Assembly: GCA_003427395.1 (NCBI GenBank)
Contig: BFEA01000043.1
Span: forward strand, 925,796-985,975
Length of the DNA: 60,180 nt
Direction: 5' to 3'
Origin: Chara braunii
Lineage: Eukaryota > Streptophyta > Charophyceae > Charales > Characeae
Below, in pieces: positions 43,222-54,245 of this stretch; position 1 is the first letter of the stretch; each line of letters opens with the position of its first letter. The notes beneath the pieces were generated by a model, which searched no databases, had not been told where the DNA came from, and was given only the letters and a program-made list of their open reading frames with translations. The position numbers and the translations under genes were made by a program.

Positions 43222-43540
43222 TCAGAGATGTGATTGTGATGACAATCGGCTAACCAGTGACTTAGTAATTGAATTTGTGAAATTAAAATCTTTTGTAAAA
43301 GAGCGGATGGTTCAAACCACAAGTACCTTTCTCAGCTATCGATGCCGAGCCTAAAATTGCCCTGCACGCCCAAATAAAAACAAACCGGCACGGGCCTCGT
43401 TTTGGCCGGCGCCACCAGCCATTTCTGTCCGGTAGTACCGAACCGCACTTGGCTCCCGATTATATGGGCGCGTATTTGATTTTCAAGCAGGGAAAGGTAC
43501 TGGTGGTTGTTTAATCTCTCAGTATTTCTCAGCAATTCTG

Positions 43541-43672
43541 AGGGACGCCGGACCCGATTTCCAGCAGGTGCCCCTCCCCACCAATAGACTAGAGCTAGCA
43601 GGGGGGCTGCTAGTGGCGGGGGGCTCATATCACCACCACTAGCAGTACCAACTGGTTTCTTTTTTTTGGAGG
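43541..43672 (+). mobile_element. LINE tail copy
   Basis: A GCCGGACCCGATTTCCAGC hairpin (stem partly mismatched), CCACCAATAGA, and a GCTAGTGGCGG...CACCACTAGC hairpin, ending at T-rich sequence rather than poly(A). The region 43149-43540 has no other feature. Confidence 0.55.
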
Positions 43673-43902
43673 GGGGGTGGAGGGTTGGGAGAAGGAGGAG
43701 CTCTTTCCACTACACGCCAGTCAACAGTTTCTGTGCTGAGTGGGTGATGCGGCGAAAATATTGGTTTCAGGATGTTATTGGCTGCATCATTCCACTAGAG
43801 GTGCCTGCTCGTACCAGCTCCTCTAGTAGGCCTGAGGCCTGTTGAAAAATAACAATAATAATAATAATAATTCCACTCACTCGCTGAACACGCTTGCTCA
43901 CC

Positions 43903-44035
43903 TTTTTTTTTTTTTTTTTTTTTCAAAAGACTCTGCAGAATCTAAGAGGGTGGGTGATACGAGCATCCCCTCCCACTAGGTCTGCTTGGTCACTCCATCT
44001 ATTGGTGGGGTGCTCGCTCACCTGGCGTCCTTGTA
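43903..44035 (-). mobile_element. Diverged LINE tail copy
   Basis: T-run 43903-43923, then CCATCTATTGGTGGGGTGC and CACCTGGCGTCC on the right. The middle is diverged. 44036-44430 holds no gene; GCTGGGAGAGGCGTGGCGAC occurs twice (44283 and 44370), each before a T-run. Confidence 0.5.
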
Positions 44036-44302
44036 GCTGAATTTGTCCTGTCCGGAGCTGGCATTTGAAACTCCCTGCCAAAAGGCCTCGTCACATGCCA
44101 TGCAAAAGGAAAAACGAAACAACTGCATCTTCCCACAGAAAATGAGTGTATTTGCCACCTTTCTTGGGCAGATGCACTCGTTTTGTTTTCGTGTTTCCTG
44201 TGCCCTGTGGCGAGGACCAAAGTCATTGATTGTGTGGCGAGTTCATAAGGACCTACCTCCCTCCGTAAGAGCATTATGATAGGCTGGGAGAGGCGTGGCG
44301 AC

Positions 44303-44343
<41 letters not shown>

Positions 44344-44429
44344 GGGTGCGTTGTTGTTTTTTTTTTTGCTGGGAGAGGCGTGGCGACAGTTTTTTTTTTT
44401 TTTTTTTTTTTCTTTTTTCTTTTTTTGGC

Positions 44430-44735
44430 GACAGGTTTTGATAACACAGATTTTTTATTTTATTTTATTTTGTCAAAAACTAGGCTATAGTCTTCTCTCA
44501 AGAACCAAATATTTCATCATCTTTCAAATCCAGCCGGCAGAGGGGATGCATGTTGCCCCCCACTGCAACCATGGTGGTCAAGGATGGGTGGGGCCGCAGG
44601 TGGGCGTGTGGCTAACGCAAAGACTGAGCATTTTGCCAGTAGCTGCACCTCCCTTTTCATCGTCCCCCACCCCCCCACCGAATAACAGCAGTGTCTAAGG
44701 CCAACACTCTCCCACACACCACACAGACTCAAAGA
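44430..44735 (-). mobile_element. SINE-T 3' fragment
   Basis: Reverse of the SINE-T body: GCAAAGACTGAGCATTTTGC, CTGCACCTCCCTTTTCATCG and CTCTCCCACACACCACA words, with TTTTA-rich tail sequence at the left. The tRNA-like head is missing. Confidence 0.65.
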
Positions 44736-44783
44736 TCTGCCGTTGTCTTTTTTTTTGAGATGTATTGAGAGTAGTGGAGGGAG

Positions 44784-46761
44784 TCCAGTTGATGTAGCTC
44801 AGCGGTTAGAGCACCGGTTGGAAATGTGCATTGTGGTATGAGGTTGCGGGTTCAAATCCGTAGCCTTGCGCATGGACACCGGCAGGGGTTCAAATCCGTA
44901 GCCTTGCGCATGGACACCGGCAGGGCGTTAGAATGACACACGGCTGGACGGACACCCCCCCCCTTGGAATGATGCAGGTTAGCTATTACAGACACTGCCT
45001 GTGCACCACAAGGGTTGTTCATGGTGTTGTACGTTGGTTCTGGGTTTCACATGGGTTGCTTGGGGGTGTTGGTCTTGGGTGTTCTGTTGATCTCCCCAGT
45101 CTGGCATATCATACGTTCATGCCATTTCCACTAGTCGTTCACATGGTAGAGTCATTTGATTACACGTTACAAGGTCACGGGTTTGAGCTTGGTTCGGACC
45201 TTGGGGGGGTCCTTGTCCAGCTTACCCCGTTCTCTCTTCTATATACACATATGATGCTGCCTATACATCTCTATACATTGATTCACAGAGCACACATAGC
45301 CTTCGGGCATATACACAGCTTGCGAATTATACATGGCCTATGGGCTACATACACGAGTTTCCACACATGGTGCTGTCTGTACATATCTTTTTTTTTTTTT
45401 TTTTTTTTTTAAGAAACTGCCCGGGCGAGTGCTAGGGGTACTGATACGAGCAGGCACCACTAGCATTGTCGGGGGGGCTCCATCTATTGGTGAGGAGCAG
45501 CACCTGCTGGAAAGCGGGTCCAGCGTCCCTGTGGAGTACAATGTGAACAATGTACGAACAATGTATGTGAACATGAGATGTCAGTGTCCATGACGGGCCG
45601 GGCAGTGAGCAGCCCTGCCTTCTGTTCTTACAAGTTATCAATTATACTGTTCCCGTTGTAACTTTTGACTGTCTATTACTGTCTATCTATTTGTTGTCTC
45701 ACGTTGTTGCGTCTGATCTGTTAAACCCTTAAACCCTAGTGGCCTTTCCTACATGACGTCCTATGGTGAATGATGGTACGCATCAGTGTTGTGATTACTA
45801 AGCAGATATGCATATGCTTTGGCAGGCAGATGTTCACTGCGGACTAAGTTTCTTGCCTACATGTGACGTCCTATTGTGAATGATAGTATGCATCAGTGTT
45901 GTGATTGCGGCTAGCCTAACAGACATACATTTGTGATAGCTAGACTAAGCAGAGATGCATTTGTAATGACAGAAAGCCACAGAAAGCTGCCGGGCCCATC
46001 TATTGAGAGTGGGCTTTGGCATGTAGAAGTACACAGTGGACTAAGTTTCTTGCCTACATGCACATCTTCATACATAGATACACGGAGCATACATAGCCTT
46101 CGGGTACACACATAGATTGCGAACTACACAACTATCAGACTGGGGGGGTCTAGTCACTGGGTGGGGTCTAGTATCTGCAGTAGGGACAGGTATGGGCCAC
46201 GAGTTCCTACTGATATTCGAATAGAACTGTCTAGTGACTATATAGATGGCTTAGACCCTGGGGTAAGGGTAGGGGTATAAGTTGCTCAGGCCATTCTGAG
46301 TTCCGCCTGGCCTTGGGTAAGCTAGGGGAAGGACGGTAAGACTGCTATATTGGGTGCTACCGTGTCTGAAACCTAGGGCCCAGAGTCTCTTGGGGCCTGT
46401 AGTACATTGTCTGGGCCTGGTGTCCGAAGTTCCCGTTCGACAAGGCTCATCCGATTCCGCTTCCACCAGGGCTGGGCAACCTATCAGCCCTGGTGCCTAT
46501 CACTGCTGTTCGGTCCAAGTTACCTGGCAGTGCCCATTGGTAGGGTAATGGTCCTGAGTGCTGGTCACACTGAGGTAGGATAGTGGGATAGGGGGTGCGC
46601 TACGAGTATTGACGTGAGGATGGGATGGAGGTGGTCTCATATTCCAGGACACCCACGGCCTACTGCTCCAGGTGATCACTGTGTACTCAGTGACTGTCCT
46701 CTACAACACCATGGACTTGAAAGGAAAAAAAAAAAAACGAAAAAAAGAAAAAAGAAAAAGA
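44784..46761 (+). mobile_element. R2: complete 1.98-kb tRNA-headed non-coding retroposon
   Basis: GAGAGTAGTGGAGGGAG at 44767-44783 and 46762-46778 flanks it, the right copy directly after A-rich sequence (46721-46761): a 17-bp target duplication. The 5' head is tRNA-like: GATGTAGCTCAGCGGTTAG (box A) and GGTTCAAATCC (box B), with a tandem partial repeat of the box B segment (near 44849 and 44887). A body without shared open frames follows, then a 3' block ending TCTACAACACCATGGACTTG before poly(A). Fragments at 6037, 7750, 8826, 17990 and 38370 are the same family. No RT is encoded. It contains a nested LINE tail (45384-45531), which adds about 150 bp. Confidence 0.82.
45384..45531 (-). mobile_element. 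LINE tail copy nested in R2
   Basis: T-run, GCCCGGGCGAGTGCTAGGGG, CACCACTAGCA, CCATCTATTGGTGAGGAGC and a GCTGGAAAGCGGGTCCAGC hairpin (perfect six-pair stem) ending GTCCC. Confidence 0.75.
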
Positions 46762-46920
46762 GAGAGTAGTGGAGGGAGGCCCGATGTCGATGGCTTGATG
46801 GTATCCAACCCCAGAAAAAGGAAAGCAAACAGAAATTGGTGCTGCTGTTGTCAGCGTCCTCAGTTCGTCCTCCGATTGCATCAGTATGGTCGCAATCAGC
46901 CAGGCGTGTGAATGGGCCTC

Positions 46921-47120
46921 TCTTTTTTTTTTTTTAAGAACAAGGCTCCAATCTATTTGTGGGGAGCAGCACGTGCTGGGAACCGGGCCCAGCGTCCCAT
47001 ATGGAAATTTACATAAGATTTGAAAGATTTTTAAGATACCGGGGCCATTACCCGGCTATGGCTAAGGAAAATTGGAGCTACTGAGAAATTTGCTACGACA
47101 AACTACAGAAATAGGCAAAA
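46921..47120 (-). mobile_element. R1-type tail copy
   Basis: T-run, CAATCTATTTGTGGGGAGC, GCTGGGAACCGGGCCCAGC (perfect GCTGGG/CCCAGC stem), TACCGGGGCCATTACCCGGC and CTACGACAAACTACAG, as at 28320-28510. Confidence 0.65.
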
Positions 47121-47379
47121 TTCAGAAAACGGCGCAGGACTGTGTTTGTGGCGATGGTTGGAGATAACGCGCTCTGCGGCCAAGGGGCTAGCCAGTAGGG
47201 CGGACTTAGGGTACAGCAGCAGTGGAGATGGTAGTTCTACCGCAGTAAGTCTTGCCGGAGTAAGGTTGAGATGGTTTTTTTGGTTGGATGTCTGCATCCA
47301 GTGCTTGAAAATATTCCCAAGATCAATCCTTAGAGAACCTAACTTTCTGTGTAGATTGCATAGCTATCATCTTGAGTCG

Positions 47380-47530
47380 AAGCCGGGTAATGGCCCCGGT
47401 AACTCAAAGTTTCTTACATAATCTTCTCAATATGTTTTTGAATGGGACGCTGGGCCCGGTTCCCAGCACGTGTTGCTCCCCACGAATAGATTGAGCATTT
47501 CCAATTCAAAAAAATAAATAAAAAATGCAG
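47380..47530 (+). mobile_element. R1-type tail copy
   Basis: AGCCGGGTAATGGCCCCGGT module, a spacer, a perfect GCTGGGCCCGGTTCCCAGC hairpin at 47449-47467, then CCCCACGAATAGATTGAGC and an A-rich end. Reverse of the layout at 46921-47060. Confidence 0.7.
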
Positions 47531-47699
47531 AAACCCCCCATCAATCCTCTTTACCTCACTCCGGCAAGACTTACTGCAGCAGAGCCACCATCTCTGCTGC
47601 TGTTGTACTCTATTTCAATCCTACAAGCTAGCCCCCTCACTAACAGGACGCTTGATATCCAACCATCTACTTATCCCGCTCACCTCTTTTTTTGAGAAA

Positions 47700-47845
47700 A
47701 AATTAAGAAGACCTCCCTCTGCCAGCATTGATTGCCCCGGAACCCAGGGGATTAACTGAGCAGGGACACCTTTTGATGATAGGTCAATTTGGAAAATATG
47801 GAAAACCTGCAAACATGCTGGGAACCGGGCCCAGTGTCCCATATG
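47700..47845 (-). mobile_element. LINE 3' UTR module and tail remnant
   Basis: CTGCCAGCATTGATTGCCCC...CAGGGGATTAACTGAGCAGG at 47719-47766, then GCTGGGAACCGGGCCCAG at about 47817-47835. Confidence 0.55.
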
Positions 47846-48029
47846 AAAATTTAACAGATGGTTGGAAGTATAGCTGAGAAACAAAAAACATATGCACAAT
47901 TCCGGAAATGACTCAGACACCCCCAATCAATCCCCTTTACCCCACTCCGGCAAGACTTACTGCAGCAGAGCCACCATCTCCGCTGCTGCTGTACCCTATT
48001 CCCATCCTACCAGCTAGCTTCACTACTCT

Positions 48030-49330
48030 GGACTCTCAAATTTTCGAGAGTAATGCATTGCTAAAAAAAATGCCTGTAATTATCTGGATTACCAACAAAT
48101 ACCAGGGGTGAGGTCCCATTAGCAGTTGGATAGGAGTGTGGCCGATCCCGTGTGACACTGAGTGGCAGCGGGCTGACAGGTTCATTACGAATTTCTGGGC
48201 TGAAAAAACAGGAGAAAGGCAAAAGGCAAAAAAAGAAACAGAGACCTCCCACCGGAAATCACGGCAGAGTGCTTCCCAGCCATCAGATCGCAAATGATCT
48301 GATGGTGGTGGCTGCAACAACAGTGAACAAAGTAACCGCCCCATTTTCTGGCATAAACTCGACTTCTATCAGCAGTGATCCTGACACCCTCCATATACTC
48401 CGTGATTGAAGGAGGGCTCCACCCAATGAGATAATTGCACAACAGCAAGTAAAATACTGAAAATCTTCCATCCAGTGGGCCTATGGCCGACCCCACCCTC
48501 TTTTGGGGTTGGCCACAACCCCAACCGATTGAAAAAGATTCTGGCGGGAAGCTTTCTTTTCATGGGCATGCCCAGTGTTAAGGAGAGGAGGAGGGGAACA
48601 AAGATCTCCTTACTTTTTCGGGTCATAGATGTAAAATACTGACCGTGGGATCACGACTACTGCACGGCAGGATTTGGGTCACTCAACTGCCCCACAAACT
48701 CGTTTCTATCCTATCCCACTGCTAGTGGGACCTCGCCCCAGCGAGAGATCCAAAACCCCACCAATAGCTCAGATTGCTAGGACTTGGATAATCTACCTTA
48801 CTCTAGACTCGTACCCACGACGACACACTTCCGGAAGGGAGCTGTCAGAAAGCACTCTCGAAGGGCACTATCAACGAGTCTGGAGTTCACAGCCTGCAAC
48901 GTGATGGTTTTCTAGTGTGCTCCCTCCTCCCCCCACTGCGGCCACTTTTCTTTTCACAAGTGCGCCTCAAGTCCCGGCCGTCAGAACAGACTGGCGCTGT
49001 CTTGCAGTGCTCTTGAAGCGCTCACGGAAGTTTTAGAGTTCGTGAGTCTAGAGAAAGTGGAGCGAGGCATCTTTTTTCGAAAGTTTTGAACCTCTGACAG
49101 CTCTAGAAGCACTCACGGAATTTTTTGCGAGTCTAGAGTAGTGGAGCGGCCCCAATCTTGACCTCATAGGGCCTCGCTCCATGACTTGCCAAATGTGCAA
49201 CACGAGAACGAAATTTCCGCTAGAACATGGGCAGATACACCACCCTATTTTTTGTCTTTCGTGCATGTCGTGAGTGGTGGAGCGAGGCCCATGCGCACAC
49301 TCCCAAGTACTGATGGTGTGAAAAAAGGCA
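48030..49330. other. No recognisable gene
   Basis: Unassigned. Short open frames on both strands lack domains. Between 49010 and 49280 the words TCACGGAA, GAGTCTAGAG and GTGGAGCGAGGC recur, suggesting a degraded short repeat. No tail, poly(A) or target duplication seen. Confidence 0.5.
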
Positions 49331-49336
49331 GAAACG

Positions 49337-49690
49337 GACAAACAATACGTCGATGATGATTTTCTGCAGTTATTCATCATCCTCTCAAAACAATGTTTCT
49401 TTTGTCTCCAATGTCGGCTTCTCAACCCGGGGCCTCCCGACAACCCAAATGGATGAACAATTCGTCTTTTTTTTTTTTTTTTTTTTTTAACAAGGCTCCG
49501 TTCTATTGGTGGGGAGCAACACCTGCTGGAAACCGGGTCCAACGTCCCATTATAGAGCAGCAGATTAGGATCATAGTAATGAACAATACGTCGATAATGA
49601 TCTTATGCAGTTAGTCAAGGTCCGGAAAGAACGTTTCTTTTATCTCCAATGGCGGCTCCGCTTCCCGGGGCCTCCAGAAACCCCTGCAAA
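49337..49690. repeat. Two diverged ~105-bp copies split by a LINE tail
   Basis: AACAATACGTCGATGATGAT (49337) and AACAATACGTCGATAATGAT (49583) begin similar units with a CCGGGGCCTCC word. The minus-strand tail at 49471-49555 (T-run, CTATTGGTGGGGAGCAAC, GCTGGAAACCGGGTCCAAC) lies between. Confidence 0.6.
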
Positions 49691-49743
49691 GTGGAAAGAG
49701 AGGAAACACAAATGACAAAAGGAAGGAAGTCAGAGATCGGTCT

Positions 49744-49759
49744 TCTTTTTTTTTTTTGA

Positions 49760-49795
<36 letters not shown>

Positions 49796-52700
49796 GAAAA
49801 CGGGTCCAGCGTCCCATATACAGATTGTAATCAGAGAACATCGGAGAAACAATATAGGGTAATCCTGCCAGCATTGATTACCCTGGATTCCAGGGGATTG
49901 ACTGAGCAGGACATTGAAAAAAGACTGGAAAAATAACTGGAAAACCCCTGCCAGCATTGACTGCTCTGGATTCCAGAGACTTAACTGAGCTGGTTGTGGA
50001 AGGCTCTCTGACAGAATCCACCAAAAACTGTTGACCTTATCCTGCAGACGCCATATGCAAGAGGATACCTAAGATACATAGGTGAGTAACAGGATGATGT
50101 GACTGGAAGGCACCTGCCAGCAATGATTTCTCTGGAGTCCAGCTGATCCCCTTCTCCTTCTTCAACCCTTTGTCTGGTCAGGGGTCCGGGAGGAGCCACT
50201 GGGGGGCACCATTGGGGCCTCCTTCCATCGCCCTGCCCTTCCTCGAACAGTCCCCTTGCTACCATACTGTCCTCTGCCAGGTATACCCAGCTGCCACCCA
50301 TCCCTACTGTGTCAGAATGCTAGTCACACGCAGGAAAAACAAAATAAACAGCAGATCGGGTTTTGAAAGACTGTGTCATAGACGTATTTCCAGGGACCAT
50401 GGGGGGGGGGGATGGGTCCGGAAACTCCTCTGCGGGCCTCATGGGGATACTTGAATCTATCAGCAGCCACTCCTTGAATCTCAGACGGTAGTCCCTTGGG
50501 ACTTCCTCTCTTTGGCTGCCCTCCCTTCCTTCCTGTCCTTCCCAATCCCCTGACCAGCACACTTCTGCTACCCATCCCTCCCGGTCTCCGCCCAACCATT
50601 CCCTAGAGAACTGTAATAACCGTTCCCTAACGTCTTTGGAGCTATGGAAATTGTCGAGCGATTGCATAGTTGACTTCCACCTATGTGAGAGCTCCAGTTG
50701 GAAGTGCATTTTGAATTGTTCAACCCTCTCTTCCCCTTCTACCCATACCTGGTCCAAAGATAGGGCACAGCGTTGCCACCACAACACCCACAGGATTGTT
50801 CTTCGGGACAGATAAAACATGTTTGATACGAAGGTGCTGTCCTGGAAGGGTGGGTAGTGCCCATTAGGATGGCCCGGCAGTCCCATGGCCATGGATACCC
50901 CCGAACCATTTGTCGCCATACCCTATCCCGCCACCTCCAGGTGAAAATTGCTGTTGGGCATTGCAGAAAAATGTGTTCACTTGTCTCTGCTCTCTTTCTA
51001 GTCGGGAAGCCCAACAGGCAGCGGGAGCACCAAGGGAGCGCACGGCCTTGTTGTTCCAAACGTGAGTGATCAATTAGCCAGTCATCCGTAGGCAGGCATC
51101 GATGCAAGGTCTGCCACTGCAATGAGGTAATTTTCGCAGGTCTGCACTTGGTGTCGCAGAACCATCGTATCGGTGTGAGAAGGTGCCTCTCCACATTGAG
51201 GTGCTTCTGCCATCTGTCCATCACCGTGTCCTTTAGGCATCGCTTGGCTCTGAGCATTCTGTACGTCGCTTTCACTGAGAGCCCCGACAATGTTTTAGGT
51301 TTAGGTTGTCGTGGGTTTTGCCATGAGACTGGGTTCCAAACCCACTCCAAGGGGTCTATTGGGAGATCTTCTATGACTATCTCAGGGAGAAAGGTCCACC
51401 GGCTGTCTCCTTCCCAAATACCTGGTTCTGTGTAGTTCCTCTTTCGAAGTCCATTGGAAGGGGTCCTGACACCCTTCCAGTCCTTCGCTTCCTTTTGTGA
51501 TGTACCACTCAATCAACACCTCATTAGGCCGAACTAGATGAACCAGGCCTACCTTATCTATCCTCCCTTTCGTGGACACCCAGTCTCCCTCCTTCAGCAC
51601 CGGCCCTCTGCGAAGGATGGACCACCACCCTACCGGGAGGGCCTCCATTATTTCTTCAAATGTTGACTCGACATTGTGGCAGTATCTCAATTTTCATTCA
51701 ACTTCTCTCGATCCTTCCAGTCCTTCCTCTCCCTGTCCCAAAGGTCTCCCACTCAAATCACCCCATTCTTCACCCATCCTTTCCATGGGGCATCAGAACT
51801 GCAAAAGCTATGACCCCGTTCGTTAGCAATCCAGCGGTTTCCGAAGAAGGGTTGTCTTGCCACCTCCTCCCACCTGTCTGGGGGTGGGCGATTCGGGGAG
51901 GGGAGCCTCCTCCAGATTTTTAACTGGAGGGACCAGAAATCATATCTCCGTCCCTCCGTGACACTCTCCAGTAGCGATCTTCTAACCATTGGAGGGGGTG
52001 AATGGATTGAGGGGCTGCGGGGGCCAGACGGGCATTGTAAACTAAGGGCTTGGGATGGAGTGGGGGGGTCTAGAATACCAAGGCCTCCTTTTGCCTTGGG
52101 TTGGATAACTGATTCCCAAGCCACCCGACTAATTACATGGGGAATTCACTATCCCCTCTCCATAGGTACGCCGCCACCTTCCTTTTCAAGATTTTTAGGG
52201 CCCCTGGGCTCAGTGGCCAAAGCACCGATTTGTACCAAAGGGTGGCTAAGACCACATTGTTGATCATCAGAGCTCGACCGAAAAGTGACGTGTGTTGATG
52301 ATTCCATTGAGAGAGTTTAGCGAACGCCGGGGCTGGCAACCATCCATCATTCTCGAGAGATTGACGTAGCATTGTCATCTTGACCCCCAAAATCCAGATT
52401 GGGGATTCAGGAGCCACTCAGGTGATGTGGTGTCCTTCCGGAGGACGACCCCCTTGATGGTGGAGCCACCACCCTATCGGTTTTTTTACCCCAGTTAACG
52501 GCCATATCCGAGAGGTTGCGGAAAAGTTCCATTAGCTTGTATATCACCTCCATGTTTTGCTGCGTGGCATCGGCCATGATTGTGAGATCATCTACGAATA
52601 GCGAACAAACCGGAACAGCTTCCTTAGGGATGCCGACTATCTGAATTCTCTTTAAATCTTTACTCTGTCGGAGGTTAGCTGCTAACGCTTCAATTATAAT

Positions 52701-52889
52701 AATGAATAAAAAGGGGGTTATGGGGTCCCCCTGTCTAACAGAACGTTGCAGTTTTATCTCTGGGGCCATAGACCCGTTTACCTGAATGCTCGTGGTTGCG
52801 TTGTGGTGCAGAATGCGCACCCACCTCCAAAAGTTGTTACCAAAATTCAGTTTTTCCAGGCACTTATCTAGGAATGTCCAGTCTACATG
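49744..52889 (-). mobile_element. LINE H insertion, 5'-truncated, 15-bp target duplication
   Basis: GTCAGAGATCGGTCT at 49729-49743 and 52890-52904 defines a 3146-bp minus-strand insertion. The 3' end is unusually clear: the hairpin GCTGGACCCGTTTTCCAGC (49792-49810 on the minus strand) is followed immediately by poly(A). Two full CCAGCATTGATT modules (49866-49910, 49948-49993) and a third partial one (50114-50145) sit in the 3' UTR. Confidence 0.85.
50320..52889 (-). pseudogene. LINE H ORF2, RT motif A to C-terminus
   Basis: Starts in motif A (HVDWTFLDKCLEKLNF). Motif B VRQGDPITPFLFIIIIEAL and motif C SLFVDDLTIM (Val for the usual Ala) lie within 52889-52407. Later blocks: LPSPNRPPPDRWEEVARQPF (52124-51753), WWSILRRGPVLKEGDWV (51690-51382), the TYRMLRAKRCLKDTVMDRW block, a finger ALPWCSRCLLGF...EHIFLQCP, and WRWRDRVW (51512-50739). 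The C-terminal tail ends RDYRLRFKEWLLIDSSIPMR (50919-50320). Three or more frameshifts separate the blocks. The endonuclease and RT fingers are absent through 5' truncation. Related to LINE B/F; inactive. Confidence 0.85.
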
Positions 52890-53268
52890 GTCAGAGATCG
52901 GTCTGCAGAATAACAAGGCACAAAGTTGAGGAGGTAGTAGACATATACACAGTATCATTTAGTTGTGCATGTTTGTTTGTGTGTTGCAATGATGTTGACT
53001 ATACACAACTCCACACAAAAAGGTAGGATTCTGCCACACAATTTCATTGGACTTTCACTGACTCATCGGGAGGGTGTGTCTTGTGCATTCGCTAAGCACA
53101 ACTCCACCAAAGAAGGGTGCCTGTTTCTGCCTGTTTTATCAGCCCTTTCACTGCCTTATAAGTTGTAAGTAGGTCGAATATCAAAAGTCTTCCCAAGACG
53201 CATTTGACGGACAAATGAGGACTCACCAGGTCACATAACGTTAGTTAGCGGTACACTTGAACAAACTG

Positions 53269-53270
<2 letters not shown>

Positions 53271-53348
<78 letters not shown>
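53271..53348 (+). repeat. (TG)n microsatellite
   Basis: About 39 TG units. The flanking 52905-53270 and 53350-53575 contain nothing else recognised. Confidence 0.95.
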
Positions 53349-53352
<4 letters not shown>

Positions 53353-53579
53353 GTTGTTTAAAAGACCCCAGATTCTCTCTCTCATTCCCTTCACAAATCA
53401 TCACAAGCCATCCATAACGAAAAAGTATAGATAGGCAATATAATAGGAAATGCAAGGTTGGCCACGTTTGTGTGGTTCAGCGCCAAGTGCACACACACCT
53501 GTCTGCCGCCAAAGCGGCACACTTGCACATATACATAATATATATTTCAAACCATAAGGGAATGGAGGGCAGAAGGCAA

Positions 53580-53890
53580 CTTACAGAAGACTACTCCAGC
53601 AAGAAGGCACCGACCCAACCCCCTCAAAGGTCCGAAAAAACTTGGAAAGCCTTCCGCATCAGCCCACAAAACCAAAAACTCGTTTCCAAAAACAAACAAA
53701 TATAATAGAATTGGCATTCCTGACATTCATCTCAAACTACACACTCACGTCACTGCCAAAGTCTTAGAGCAGGAAGAAGATAAACTTACCTAAGACAGAA
53801 TACTCCTCCCGCAATAACGCACCGACCCCCCCGCTAAGGGTCCGAAAAAACTGGGAAAGCCTTCCACGCCGGTCCACAAAACATACATTC
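53580..53890. repeat. Direct repeat pair, ~225 bp apart
   Basis: GGTCCGAAAAAACTTGGAAA (53629) and GGTCCGAAAAAACTGGGAAA (53840) begin matching stretches with GCCTTCC and CCACAAAAC. Family unknown. Confidence 0.55.
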
Positions 53891-54021
53891 CCCCCAAAGT
53901 GAACTCGTGGCCACCCGTAAACACCCAAACAGCCCATGCTCTAAAGCAGGGCAAAGAATTGGCCGTGTATAATCAACAAAACCAACAAGACATATCCAAC
54001 CACAAAAAGAAAGAATAGCTC

Positions 54022-54022
<1 letters not shown>

Positions 54023-54073
<51 letters not shown>

Positions 54074-54245
54074 CAGCCACCCCCCCCATCGGCGGCCCCA
54101 CCCTACTCCCTGACCACGACCGATTAGGCCGGGAGGGTGAGAGGTAGCTATGCTACAGGCGTCCCCCTGTATAGGCTTCGGAGTAGTGGTAGATAGGTAG
54201 TGAAAGGTGAAATTGCGAGAAGAATTAAAAAAAAAAAAAAAAAAG
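54023..54245 (+). mobile_element. SINE-T 3' part with poly(A)
   Basis: TG run (54023-54066), then GGCGGCCCCACCCTACTCCC, CCCCCTGTATAGGCTTCGGA and an A-run at 54227-54244, as in SINE-T at 39655-40000. 54246-54827 holds nothing recognised apart from T-runs. Confidence 0.65.

Larger units (their letters stand above)
47165..48025. repeat. ~80-bp repeat in three copies, one inverted
   Basis: GGCAAGACTTACTGCAGCAG occurs at about 47561 and 47951; its inverted relative (GCAGTAAGTCTTGCCGGAG) is at 47241-47259. Each copy carries a GCTAGC word and CTCCGGCAAG. The copies flank LINE-tail sequence. No coding function. Confidence 0.65.
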
